A stretch of 64,000 bases of DNA, from the NCBI GenBank assembly GCA_016124615.1, contig WGNF01000003.1, positions 620,001 to 684,000 on the forward strand. The letters are read 5' to 3'. Shown piece after piece: positions 35,965-45,143 of the stretch; the first letter of the stretch is position 1; each line of letters begins with the position of its first letter. The stretch comes from Paracoccaceae bacterium (GTDB lineage: Bacteria; Pseudomonadota; Alphaproteobacteria; Rhodobacterales; Rhodobacteraceae). The notes beneath the pieces were generated by a model. The model searched no databases, was not told the origin of the DNA, and saw nothing but the letters and a program-made list of their open reading frames with translations. The position numbers and the translations under genes were made by a program.

Positions 35965-36869
35965 CGCTCGCGCACTCCAAAGATGCCGTTGGGGCGGACC
36001 AGCAGAACCGCCATCAGGATCACGAACGCCACCGCCTGCCGCCATTCGGCACCGATCAGCTGCACCGCGCCCGCCTCGGACAGGCCGATGATCAGCCCGC
36101 CCAGCACGGCGCCCGGCACGCTGCCGATGCCGCCAAGGATCGCGGCGGCAAACATCGGCAGCAGCAGATCAAGCCCCATCAGCGGCCGGATCTGCACGAT
36201 CACCCCCACCATGATGCCCGCCGCGCAGGCCAGTGCCCCGCCCAACAGCCAGGTCGCGCGCACCACGCGGGCAACGTCGATGCCGACGACACGCGCCAGC
36301 GCCGCGTTCTGGCTGTAGGCCTGCATCTCGCGCCCGGTGCGGCTGCGCGTCATGAACAGGTGCATCGCGGTGACCAGCACCACCGTCATGCCCAGCAGCA
36401 CGATCTGGTCGGGCGTGATGCGAATTCCCCAGCCCACCGGCATCGCCATCTGGATGCTGCGGCTGAAATAGGTCGGGCGCGAGGTGAAGGTAAACTCCAG
36501 CAAACTGCGCAGCGCCATCGAGGCGCCAAAGCTGGCCATCACGACGATGATCGACTGGCCCCGCGCCCGCAATCGCGCAAACAGCACCGCGTCAAGTGCC
36601 AGCGCCATCAGGCCGGTCAGCACCATGCCAGCCAGCCCCGCCACGATCAGCGGCCAACCGAACGACAGCGGGCCAAGCGGCGCGGTCGCCCCGAAAGTGG
36701 CGCCGATCACGCCGACCAGCGTGAGCGTGGCATAGGTGCCCCAGGCCATGAAATCGCCATGCGCGAAGTTGGAAAAGCGCAGGATCGAATAGGTCAGCGT
36801 GATCCCGATGGCACCAAGCCCCACCATTGATCCCGACAACACCCCGTCGACCAGAAATTGCAGGTTCAT
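35961..36869 (-). CDS. Branched-chain amino-acid-type ABC transporter permease (LivH-like)
   Basis: MNLQFLVDGVLSGSMVGLGAIGITLTYSILRFSNFAHGDFMAWGTYATL. Confidence 0.9.
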   Translation of the reverse strand: MNLQFLVDGVLSGSMVGLGAIGITLTYSILRFSNFAHGDFMAWGTYATLTLVGVIGATFGATAPLGPLSFGWPLIVAGLAGMVLTGLMALALDAVLFARLRARGQSIIVVMASFGASMALRSLLEFTFTSRPTYFSRSIQMAMPVGWGIRITPDQIVLLGMTVVLVTAMHLFMTRSRTGREMQAYSQNAALARVVGIDVARVVRATWLLGGALACAAGIMVGVIVQIRPLMGLDLLLPMFAAAILGGIGSVPGAVLGGLIIGLSEAGAVQLIGAEWRQAVAFVILMAVLLVRPNGIFGVRER

Positions 36870-37600
36870 CGCGCGCCCTCCTTCCGCTGGCCCAGGTAAA
36901 GTTCGGCGATGATCGGGTCGTGCCAAAGGCTTGCGGCGGGTCCTTCATGTGCCACCCGGCCCTCGACCAGCACATAGGCCCGGTCGCCGATCGCCAGCGC
37001 GGCGCGGGCGTTCTGTTCCACCAGAACGATGGTCAGACCCGCGCGCCGCATCTCGGCCAGCTGGGCAAAGACCATCTCGACGAACTTGGGCGACAGCCCG
37101 GCCGAGGGTTCATCCAGCATCAGCACGCGCGGCCGCACGATCAGCGCCCGCGCCGCCGCCAGCATCTGGCGCTGCCCGCCCGACAGGCTGCCCGCCGGAA
37201 GACGGCGCTGGCGCGCGAGGTCAGGGAACATCTGGAACATCTCGTCGATGCGCCCGGCAATCTCGGCGCGGGCCAGCACCCCCGCCGACACACGCAGGTT
37301 GTCCTGCACCGACATCAGTGGAAACACATTGTCGGTCTGCGGCACGAAGGCCAGCCCGCGCCGCACCATCTGATGCGCGGGCACCTGCGTGATCTCTTGC
37401 CCGTCCAGCGCGACAGAGCCGGAGGTCACTGGAACAAGCCCCGCTATCGCCTTGATGAGGCTTGACTTCCCGGCACCGTTCGGGCCGAGGATCACGACGA
37501 TTTCGGCGGCATTCGCCTGCATCGTGGCGCCGCGCACGATCGACAGCCCCGGCTCATATCCCGCGACCAGCGCATCAACCTGAAGGATCGGGCCGGTCAT
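36866..37600 (-). CDS. Branched-chain amino-acid-type ABC transporter ATP-binding protein (LivF-like)
   Basis: Walker A GPNGAGKSSLI; LSGGQRQMLAAARALIVRPRVLMLDEPSAGLSP. Confidence 0.9.
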   Translation of the reverse strand: MTGPILQVDALVAGYEPGLSIVRGATMQANAAEIVVILGPNGAGKSSLIKAIAGLVPVTSGSVALDGQEITQVPAHQMVRRGLAFVPQTDNVFPLMSVQDNLRVSAGVLARAEIAGRIDEMFQMFPDLARQRRLPAGSLSGGQRQMLAAARALIVRPRVLMLDEPSAGLSPKFVEMVFAQLAEMRRAGLTIVLVEQNARAALAIGDRAYVLVEGRVAHEGPAASLWHDPIIAELYLGQRKEGAR

Positions 37601-38370
37601 GCGGCGCCCCCCAGATAGGCCTCGATCACGCGCGGATCGCGGGCCACCTCGTCTGGCGTGCCTTCGCACAGCGCGGCACCGGCGGCCATCACCAGAACGC
37701 GGTGGCACAGGCGGGTGACCATGTCGATATTGTGTTCGATCAGCAGAAAGGTGACGCCGCGCGCGTTGATGTCGCGGATACGGTCGATGATCACCTCCAG
37801 CAGCGTGGCATTCACCCCGGCGGCGGGTTCGTCCAGCAGGATGATGCCGGGGTCGGCCATCAGCACGCGCGCCAGTTCCAGCAGTTTGCGCTGCCCGCCC
37901 GACAGAACGCGCGCCGGTTCCTCGGCCAACCGCGCCAGCAGCACGAGGTCCAGCAGGCCGCGCGCCTTGTCGCGCGCCGCGCGTTCCTCGGCGGCGATGC
38001 GGCGGGGGGTGGTGAAATTCGCCCAGAACCGCTCTCCGGTCTGGTGCTGGCGGGCCAGCAGCATGTTGTCCATCAACGTCAGGTCGGGAAACGGGCGCGG
38101 GATCTGGAAGGTGCGGCCAAGCCCGCGCGCAAGGCGGCTATGGGGCGGCGCCCCTGCCACCTCGACCCCGTTCAGGCGGATCGACCCGGACGAAGGTGCA
38201 ACCGCCCCCGCCAGCAGGTCGAACATCGTCGTCTTGCCCGCGCCGTTCGGGCCGATCAGGCCCAGGATTTCCTGCGGCGCCACCGCGAACGACATGCCGT
38301 CAACCGCCGTGACGCCGCCAAACCGCTTGGTCACCTTCTGCGCTTCCAACACGGGGGGCGGCGTGGGCAT
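37597..38370 (-). CDS. Branched-chain amino-acid-type ABC transporter ATP-binding protein (LivG-like)
   Basis: GPNGAGKTTMFDLLAG; LSGGQRKLLELARVLMADPGIILLDEPAAGVN. Confidence 0.9.
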   Translation of the reverse strand: MPTPPPVLEAQKVTKRFGGVTAVDGMSFAVAPQEILGLIGPNGAGKTTMFDLLAGAVAPSSGSIRLNGVEVAGAPPHSRLARGLGRTFQIPRPFPDLTLMDNMLLARQHQTGERFWANFTTPRRIAAEERAARDKARGLLDLVLLARLAEEPARVLSGGQRKLLELARVLMADPGIILLDEPAAGVNATLLEVIIDRIRDINARGVTFLLIEHNIDMVTRLCHRVLVMAAGAALCEGTPDEVARDPRVIEAYLGGAA

Positions 38371-38390
38371 CGACACTTCCTATCTTTGAT

Positions 38391-38402
38391 GTGTGATCAC
38401 AC
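38391..38402. promoter_or_regulatory. 12-bp perfect palindrome GTGTGATCACAC (candidate GntR operator)
   Basis: In the divergent livG-like / GntR intergenic region, followed by a partial copy (TTTGATCACG). Confidence 0.55.
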
Positions 38403-38493
38403 TTGATTTGATCACGTTATCGGCGCCTAATGGTTCACGCAAGATGATTCTTTTCCGGGGGCACGGCACGCAATGAACGAAAAGGCAGGCCCG

Positions 38494-39186
38494 ATGAGCA
38501 TCAGCCTTGCACCGGTCGGGCGCGAGACCGTGCAGGACCGGGTCTATGCCGAACTGCGTCGCGCGCTGATCGGCGGGCTGTTCGCGCCGTCGCAGGTGCT
38601 GACGATCCGGGGGCTGGCCGACGCGCTGATGACCTCGACCATGCCGGTGCGCGAGGCGCTGGGGCGGCTGATCTCGGAGCAGGCGCTGGAGGCGCTGCCG
38701 AACCGCACGATCCGGGTGCCGCCGATCACGCTGGAGCGGATCGACGACCTGCTGCGCGCGCGCGTGCTGATCGAGGGCGAGGCGATCGCGCTGGCCGCGC
38801 CGCATATGGATGCGCCCCGCCTTGCCACGGTGCGCAAGATCATGACCGAGTGGCAGCGGCTGCGCCTTGGCGGCAATCCCCAGACGGTGGACCGCGAGGT
38901 CGCGCTGAATCAGGCCTTCCATTTCGAGATTTACCACGCCTGCGGGTCGTCGGTGCTGATCCCGATGATCGAAAGCCTGTGGCTGCAATCCGGCCCCTGC
39001 ACCCGTGCCGCGATCTTTGCCTTTTCCGAGGCCGGCGAAAGTGATGCCGCGCTGTTTCACCTGCGCATTCTGGAGGCGCTGGAGGCGGGCGATGCGGCGG
39101 CGGCGCGGGCGGCGCTGGTGGCCGACATCAGCCGCCCCTTCGCCTTTCTGCGCGACAAGTTGTTAAGCGAAGGAGTGACAGCATGA
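38494..39186 (+). CDS. GntR (FCD/FadR subfamily) transcriptional regulator
   Basis: DRVYAELRRALIGGLFAPSQVLTIRGLADALMTSTMPVREALGRLISEQALEALPNRTIRV. Confidence 0.9.
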   Translation: MSISLAPVGRETVQDRVYAELRRALIGGLFAPSQVLTIRGLADALMTSTMPVREALGRLISEQALEALPNRTIRVPPITLERIDDLLRARVLIEGEAIALAAPHMDAPRLATVRKIMTEWQRLRLGGNPQTVDREVALNQAFHFEIYHACGSSVLIPMIESLWLQSGPCTRAAIFAFSEAGESDAALFHLRILEALEAGDAAAARAALVADISRPFAFLRDKLLSEGVTA

Positions 39187-39668
39187 CGGGGCTGATCGAA
39201 ATTTCCGAACCGAAGTCGGGGCTTACGGTGCGCGCGGCGCTGATCGGCGCCAAGGCGCCGGTGAATACCGCCTTCCTGTGGCGCTGGCTGGCCGAAGAAC
39301 GCGTGGTGCCGTCGATCCACGCGATCTGGACCGGCCCAGAGATTTCCTGCCCGATCCCGCATGCGCAGGTGGCGGGCGAGGATGCCCTGCCGCCCGAGAA
39401 TGCGACGCTGACGCCGCAGCCGGGCGATGTGGTGCTGACCTATGTGCCGACCCATGTCTGGGGCGGCAACCCGGTGCCGGTCTTCGATATCGGCCTGTTC
39501 TATGGCCCCGGCGCGCGGATGTTGTTTCCGATCGGCTGGCTCGCCGGGTCGGTGGTGGCGCAGGTGGTGCCAGAGGATCGCGCTGCGCTCGCCGAGGGCT
39601 GCGCCCGCATCCGCCAGACCGGCGCCTGCGAGATCACCTTCCGCCGCCTGCCCGAGGCCAGCGCATGA
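39183..39668 (+). CDS. DUF3830 family protein (cyclophilin-like)
   Basis: 161 aa; TYVPTHVWGGNPVPVFDIGLFYGPGARMLFPIGWLAGSVVAQVV. Confidence 0.72.
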   Translation: MTGLIEISEPKSGLTVRAALIGAKAPVNTAFLWRWLAEERVVPSIHAIWTGPEISCPIPHAQVAGEDALPPENATLTPQPGDVVLTYVPTHVWGGNPVPVFDIGLFYGPGARMLFPIGWLAGSVVAQVVPEDRAALAEGCARIRQTGACEITFRRLPEASA

Positions 39669-40006
39669 GCGACGATTTCGAACTTTACGACCTGCGGGTC
39701 GAGATCGTGGCGCCGGAAGGGGCGCGGATTTACTGCGGCACCCCCGGCGACTGGTTCGAGCTGCGCGGCGAACAGTTGCATCTGCCGCCGGGGCAAGGCT
39801 TCTCGATCTACTCGCTGGCCGCGATCCTGCCGCTGTTGCCCGCCAAGCAGCGCATGACGCATCCAAACGACTGGATGACATCCGACGCGGAAATCGCCTG
39901 CCCCGACCCGAACTGCCCGTCGCGCCTGCGCATCACGCGGATCGGCAAACGCCGGTTCAGCCATGCCGAGACCACCGCCGTTCCCCTGCCCCGGAGTGTT
40001 GAATGA
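39665..40006 (+). CDS. TIGR04076 family protein
   Basis: 113 aa; short protein with C-terminal IACPDPNCPSRLRITRIGKR; ATGA overlap with the upstream gene. Confidence 0.65.
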   Translation: MSDDFELYDLRVEIVAPEGARIYCGTPGDWFELRGEQLHLPPGQGFSIYSLAAILPLLPAKQRMTHPNDWMTSDAEIACPDPNCPSRLRITRIGKRRFSHAETTAVPLPRSVE

Positions 40007-41058
40007 CGACCGTTCCCACCATCGCCCTGCGACCGGGGCACGAGATTTCCCGCGTGATCCGCGGCGGCTGGCAGCTTGCGGGCGGCCACGGGCCGGTGGA
40101 CCGGGCGCAGACCATTGCCGATATGGTGGCCTTCGCCGAGGCGGGCATCGTCACCTTCGACTGCGCCGACATCTATACCGGCGTGGAAGAGATGATCGGT
40201 GCCTTTCGCGCCGAATATGGCCGCACACACGGCGCCGCCGCCTTGGCGCGGATCAAGGTGCATACCAAGCTGGTGCCTGACCTCGAAGACCTGGCAACCC
40301 TCGACCGCGCCTATATCCGCCGCATTGTCGAAACCTCGCTGAAACGGCTGCGAACAGAGCGGCTCGACCTCGTGCAGTTCCACTGGTGGGATTACGCGGT
40401 GCCGCGCTATCTCGACGCCGTGGGCTGGCTGGACGAGTTGCGGCGCGAGGGCAAGGTGGCCCATGTCGGCGGCACAAACTTCGACACCGCGCGCACGCTG
40501 GAAATCATCGGCGCCGGGGTGCCGCTGGTCTCGATGCAGGTGCAATACAGCCTGATCGACGCGCGGCCGGAACGGCTGCTGGCCAAGGCAGCGCTGGCAC
40601 ATGACATGTGGATACTGGCCTATGGGTCGGTGGCGGGCGGGTTTCTGGGTGACCGCTGGCTGGGCCAACCCGAACCGGTGGGAGAACTGGAGAACCGGTC
40701 GCTGACCAAATACAAGCTGATCATCGACGATTTCGGCGGCTGGGATCTGTTCCAGGCCCTGCTGCGCGCCCTGCGTGCGATTGCAGACCGGCACGGCACC
40801 GACATCGCCACGGTGGCAAGCGCCGCAATGCTGGACCGCCCGGCGGTGGCGGCGGTGATCGTGGGCGCGCGCAACCGCAGCCATCTGGCCCGCAACGTGC
40901 AGGTGGCGACGCTGGCGCTGACCGCCGCCGACCGGGCCGAAATCGCGGCGGTGCTGGCACAGGCAACGGTGCCCGAGGGCGACACCTACACGCTGGAACG
41001 CGACCGCAACGGGCGGCACGGCCAGATTATCAAATACAACCTGAACAAGGCATCCTGA
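40003..41058 (+). CDS. Aldo/keto reductase
   Basis: 351 aa; GIVTFDCADIYTGVEEMIG ... KVHTKLVPDLEDL ... LDLVQFHWWDY. Confidence 0.88.
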   Translation: MTTVPTIALRPGHEISRVIRGGWQLAGGHGPVDRAQTIADMVAFAEAGIVTFDCADIYTGVEEMIGAFRAEYGRTHGAAALARIKVHTKLVPDLEDLATLDRAYIRRIVETSLKRLRTERLDLVQFHWWDYAVPRYLDAVGWLDELRREGKVAHVGGTNFDTARTLEIIGAGVPLVSMQVQYSLIDARPERLLAKAALAHDMWILAYGSVAGGFLGDRWLGQPEPVGELENRSLTKYKLIIDDFGGWDLFQALLRALRAIADRHGTDIATVASAAMLDRPAVAAVIVGARNRSHLARNVQVATLALTAADRAEIAAVLAQATVPEGDTYTLERDRNGRHGQIIKYNLNKAS

Positions 41059-41128
41059 GCCGATGCCAAGATCGCCGGGGATGCCTGAACCGGCGACAGA
41101 AACGCAGAACAGGCGGCCACTCCAACGG

Positions 41129-42388
41129 ATGAGGATGAACATGAAAACGTCAATGATTGCTATACTTTCCGGGATGATGTTGATGCCGGTCGCGGCCTCT
41201 GCCTGCGATATCACGGTGGGTCTCGTGCTGGAACTGACCGGGCCTGCGGGCGAATACGGTCAAGCGGGCGCCAAATCGGTGGAAATGGCCTTCCGCGATC
41301 TAAACGACGCGGGCGGCGTTGCGGGCTGCACGCTGAAAACCGACACCCGAGACAGCCAGACCCAGCCCAACGTGGCGGTGGATGCGGCAACGCAACTGGT
41401 GCAGGTGGCGAAGGTGCCCGCGATCATCGGCGGCATCATCTCGCCGATGACGATCCCGATCCTGACCTCGGTGACCGCGCCCGCGCATGTGCTGCAAGTT
41501 TCGCCCGCGTCCTCGTCGCCGACGCTGACCGCACTTGGCGAGGCGGGCAAGACCAACGGCGTGTTCTTCCGCACCATCACCTCGGATGCGCTGCAAGGCG
41601 TGGCGGCGGCCAAGTTCGCCATCGACAAGGGCTTCAAGAAGATCGCGATCATCCATCAGAACAACGACTTCGGCGTCAATCTGGTGAAGGAATTCACGGC
41701 CCCCTACAAGGCGCTTGGCGGCACCATCGTGTCGGTCACGCCCTACAACGCCAAACAATCGAGCTATGCCAGCGAAGTGACGGCGGCGATGGCGGGCAAC
41801 CCGGATGCGCTTTACCTGATCTCGGACCCGGTTGATGGTGCCACCATCGCGCGGACCTGGATCAGCCAGGGCGGCGTGCAGAAATTCCTGCTCAATGACG
41901 GGATGAACTCGGACGATTTCATCAACAGCGTCGGCAAGGAGTATCTGGGCCAGGCCTATGGCACCTCGTCCGGCACCAGCCCGACCGCCTCGACTGCCTA
42001 TTTCAACGCGAATTACAAGGCGTTTTCGGGCATCGACCCGGCAGCCCCGGCGGCGGACCGGTCTTATGACGCGGGGGCCTTGGTGGGCCTTGCCATCGCC
42101 ATCGCGGGCGGGCCGGATGCGGCCAAACTGCCAGCGGCGATGTATAAGGCGGTCGATCCGGCGGGCACCCCGATCTATGCCGGCAAGGAAGAGTTCGCCA
42201 AGGCGCTGAAGCTGATCGCCGATGGCAAGCCGATCAAGTACGAGGGCGTCATCGGGCCGGTCGAGTTCGACAAATACGGCGACATTTCCGGCCCGTTCCG
42301 GTTGTGGCAGATCGTCGACGGCAAAGTGACGACGGTTGGCGAGATGACGCAGTCCGACGTGGACGCGGTGAAGGCCCAGATCAAGTAG
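41129..42388 (+). CDS. Branched-chain amino-acid-type ABC transporter substrate-binding protein
   Basis: Signal peptide MKTSMIAILSGMMLMPVAASA; CDITVGLVLELTGPAGEYGQAGAKSVEMAFRDLNDAGGVAG. Confidence 0.9.
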   Translation: MRMNMKTSMIAILSGMMLMPVAASACDITVGLVLELTGPAGEYGQAGAKSVEMAFRDLNDAGGVAGCTLKTDTRDSQTQPNVAVDAATQLVQVAKVPAIIGGIISPMTIPILTSVTAPAHVLQVSPASSSPTLTALGEAGKTNGVFFRTITSDALQGVAAAKFAIDKGFKKIAIIHQNNDFGVNLVKEFTAPYKALGGTIVSVTPYNAKQSSYASEVTAAMAGNPDALYLISDPVDGATIARTWISQGGVQKFLLNDGMNSDDFINSVGKEYLGQAYGTSSGTSPTASTAYFNANYKAFSGIDPAAPAADRSYDAGALVGLAIAIAGGPDAAKLPAAMYKAVDPAGTPIYAGKEEFAKALKLIADGKPIKYEGVIGPVEFDKYGDISGPFRLWQIVDGKVTTVGEMTQSDVDAVKAQIK

Positions 42389-42403
42389 TACCGCCGCACC
42401 AAC

Positions 42404-42432
42404 CGCGCCGCCGGGCGATCCCCGGCGGCGCG
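42404..42432. terminator. Perfect 12-bp GC hairpin CGCGCCGCCGGG-CGATC-CCCGGCGGCGCG
   Basis: Between convergent stop codons at 42388 and 42435. Confidence 0.7.
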
Positions 42433-42434
42433 TC

Positions 42435-43808
42435 CTAGTGGATGCGCACGCCCTGCCGGATCAGTTCGGCCTGAACCGCGCCGATATCCACCGCCGCGAG
42501 CTCGGCGCCCGCCCTCACGGCCAGCGCCGCCGCCACACCCGCACCCTGCCCGGCGACCGCGCAGCAGGCCATGTTGCGCGTCGCGGCATGGGCGATGCGG
42601 TCGCCGCCGATGGCGCGGCCGGTGACGAGCAAGCCCTGCACCCCTTTCGGCAGCATGGCGCGATAGGGTATGTGCATGTAGCGGCCGGTCGAGGGGATCA
42701 CCAACACCCCGTAACCGTCGATGAACTCCGGGTAAATCCCGATGCTGTCGTCAAACCGCGCCTGCCCGCGCACGTCGGCCTCGGTCAGGTTGTAGACGGC
42801 GTCGATCTTGCGGGTGTCGCGGATGCCGATGGTCATGCCGAAGTTGCGCAGCCGCGCGCCGGAACAGCCGGGCATGAAGCGCCGCAGCGCCTCGATCGCC
42901 AGCATCGCCTGCTTGCGACCCTCGATCTCGCCCCGTGTCATGCTGTCGGGATCGGTCCCGTCCACCCCGGCCAGGTGGACAAGGTTCATGTAGGTCAGCT
43001 CGCCGGTATCATGCAGCGCGCCCCAGGTGCCCGCGATGGTGTTCAGATGCGGCGGGATCACCCCCGCCTTGATCGCCTGCGCGAAGGGCTTTTTCAGGAA
43101 GGGCGAGAACATGTCGTCTTCCTTGCCGTCGGTCTGCACCGTCCATTCGCCGGTCGACCAGTCCTTGTAGGTCTGCGGATCGGCGGCGACCTCGGCCAGA
43201 AAGGCGGCCTTGTCGACCCCGGCCAGATGGAACATCACGCTGGCGGCCTGCATCGCCTCGGTCGGGGTTTTCTGCGTCACTGCCCCGGCCCGATGGGCAA
43301 TGTCGGCGTCGCCGGTGGCGTCGATCACCACGCGGGCGAGGATCGCCTCGCGCCCCGCCTTGGATTCGACGATGATCCCGGCGATGCGGTCGCCCTCCAT
43401 CACGGGTGCCACAAAGCTGCGGTGCAGCATGGCGTGAAGGCCCGCCTCTTCCACCAGCCGGTCGGCGACCAGCTTGAAGCCCTCGCTGTCCAGTTCATAG
43501 CTCAGCGACTGGCTTTCCGGCACCGCCGCCCCCGCCGCCTTGGCGCGCTGCTCGAACTCCCAGCCGATGCCGCCCGCCTCTACCGTGGCTTCGCGGCGAT
43601 ACCAGGCGAAGCCCTCGACGCCGACGGTGGTGATGTTGCCGCCGAAGCAGCCAAACCGCTCGACCAGGCAGACCCGCGCCCCGGCGCGCGCCGCCACCAG
43701 GGCCGCCGCCAGCCCGCCGGGGCCGGAGCCGACGACCAGAACATCGGTGCGGTGAATCACCTCGACCCGGCGCGCGGGTTCAAGCAGGAAGTCGGGCAGA
43801 TCGGGCAT
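42435..43808 (-). CDS. FAD-dependent oxidoreductase (FAD_oxidored family)
   Basis: VLVVGSGPGGLAAALVAARAGARVCLVERFGCFGGNITTVGVEGFAWYR. Confidence 0.85.
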   Translation of the reverse strand: MPDLPDFLLEPARRVEVIHRTDVLVVGSGPGGLAAALVAARAGARVCLVERFGCFGGNITTVGVEGFAWYRREATVEAGGIGWEFEQRAKAAGAAVPESQSLSYELDSEGFKLVADRLVEEAGLHAMLHRSFVAPVMEGDRIAGIIVESKAGREAILARVVIDATGDADIAHRAGAVTQKTPTEAMQAASVMFHLAGVDKAAFLAEVAADPQTYKDWSTGEWTVQTDGKEDDMFSPFLKKPFAQAIKAGVIPPHLNTIAGTWGALHDTGELTYMNLVHLAGVDGTDPDSMTRGEIEGRKQAMLAIEALRRFMPGCSGARLRNFGMTIGIRDTRKIDAVYNLTEADVRGQARFDDSIGIYPEFIDGYGVLVIPSTGRYMHIPYRAMLPKGVQGLLVTGRAIGGDRIAHAATRNMACCAVAGQGAGVAAALAVRAGAELAAVDIGAVQAELIRQGVRIH

Positions 43809-43994
43809 GGGGTTCTCTCGAGGCAACGGAAGACCCGGAAGCTGCCCCGGAATGGAACGGGCGTCCATCGAGTTTGCGACAGATTGTCCGCATCGAGGGA
43901 CATCCGGCGCCGCGCCGTTGGCCTTCCGCCCGCGAGACCCGCCCCGCCGCTCTGCCTTGAACTCCCCCGTCGCCGTGATAAGCATCGCCATCTG

Positions 43995-44084
43995 GGATGG
44001 GTGGCCGAGCGGTCTATGGCTCCAGTCTTGAAAACTGGCGTGGGGGTGACTCCACCGTGGGTTCGAATCCCACCCCATCCGCCA
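43995..44084 (+). tRNA. tRNA-Ser (anticodon UGA)
   Basis: Acceptor GGATGGG/CCCATCC, anticodon stem CCAGT/ACTGG with loop CTTGAAA, long variable arm, GTTCGAATC T-arm, encoded CCA. Confidence 0.95.
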
Positions 44085-44238
44085 TTTTATATTGATTTCG
44101 TTATAAAAAACGGCGCCTTTTCCTTACTCCCAATTTAGCCCGGAAAAGTAAAAACGTTTGGTTGCTTCGGCTTGTGGCGCAAAATGTTTGCCCGTCGCGC
44201 CGCTACAGCCGCTGACAGGCACTTAGCCATTCAATGAA

Positions 44239-44793
44239 TCACGGCGGGCAGAGGCTCTGGCCGGATGAGTTCAACAGAGCTACTGCAGCGGGGTCACCCT
44301 CTAACGCACCCTGCACCACCGATGCGCAGGCAGAAAACGGCATTTTTACAAATGTTGTCGCCGCATTGCCGGCGTCTGCGTGATCTACCCCAAGATCGGC
44401 CAACCGCCCAAAAACATCCGAGATTCTGAGGACATCCGGCGAAACTCTTGAGCGAATGATGGTCACACCGAAATACGTCTCATCGCCATATGTCTCGCCC
44501 GGCTTCGTGTCATCGACCTTGCAGGTTGTGAGGACGATGGCGCTTGCCGGATAGCATGGGCCTGGCGAGCAAAACTGTGGCGGTCTTCCATCTTTGAAGG
44601 TGACATATTGCGAGACCGCGTCGAAAATGTCGCCACGATGAAGGACTGGGCCCGAAGTCCCTATGGGCGCAACGTCTCCGGTCGCGACTCCTTGGCATGG
44701 GTTTTCTTGGTCTGCTTCGGCGCCGTCAGCCCAGGCCATAACAAGTGCAAAAGCTATCCAAATGCTGAGCCTGAGAATCGCCGTCACTCGCAT
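44239..44793 (-). CDS. Hypothetical exported protein, cysteine-containing
   Basis: 184 aa; signal peptide MRVTAILRLSIWIAFALVMAWADGAEA; six cysteines in the mature part; no family recognised. Confidence 0.55.
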   Translation of the reverse strand: MRVTAILRLSIWIAFALVMAWADGAEADQENPCQGVATGDVAPIGTSGPVLHRGDIFDAVSQYVTFKDGRPPQFCSPGPCYPASAIVLTTCKVDDTKPGETYGDETYFGVTIIRSRVSPDVLRISDVFGRLADLGVDHADAGNAATTFVKMPFSACASVVQGALEGDPAAVALLNSSGQSLCPP

Positions 44794-44921
44794 GGCCCCT
44801 TCATCAAAGTCTTGATATTGGCACGCATTTGGCTCACATCACCATTGCGTTCACCGCATTCCGTGCCATCCTGACCACCTTCGCGCCACAGGCCAACCGC
44901 TCATCCGGCCGCGCCGCGCCG

Positions 44922-45086
44922 TCAGCCCTTCTTCTTCGCCTCGACGGCGGCTTTCATGCGGGCCAGCAGTTCGGCCTTGGTTTCCCGCGCGCCGAAGGGG
45001 TTCTTGGCCGAGCCCTTGGCGTTGTGTTCCTGATGCTTGGGCGCGTTTCTCGGCGGGATCGCGCCGCCCGATTTGCTGTAGTCCAT
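44922..45086 (-). CDS. Small basic hypothetical protein (54 aa)
   Basis: Reads MDYSKSGGAIPPRNAPKHQEHNAKGSAKNPFGARETKAELLARMKAAVEAKKKG; below the ORF-track size cut-off on this strand. Confidence 0.5.
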   Translation of the reverse strand: MDYSKSGGAIPPRNAPKHQEHNAKGSAKNPFGARETKAELLARMKAAVEAKKKG

Positions 45087-45143
45087 CCCTTTGCCCTCAC
45101 GATTGGCGCTGCGTCAGGTTCTCTTGCCTGAAACGGCCCGGCG

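Noticed and set aside
42438-44138. 566-aa plus-strand ORF running through the tRNA
   Set aside because: Antisense to an FAD oxidoreductase and overlaps tRNA-Ser.
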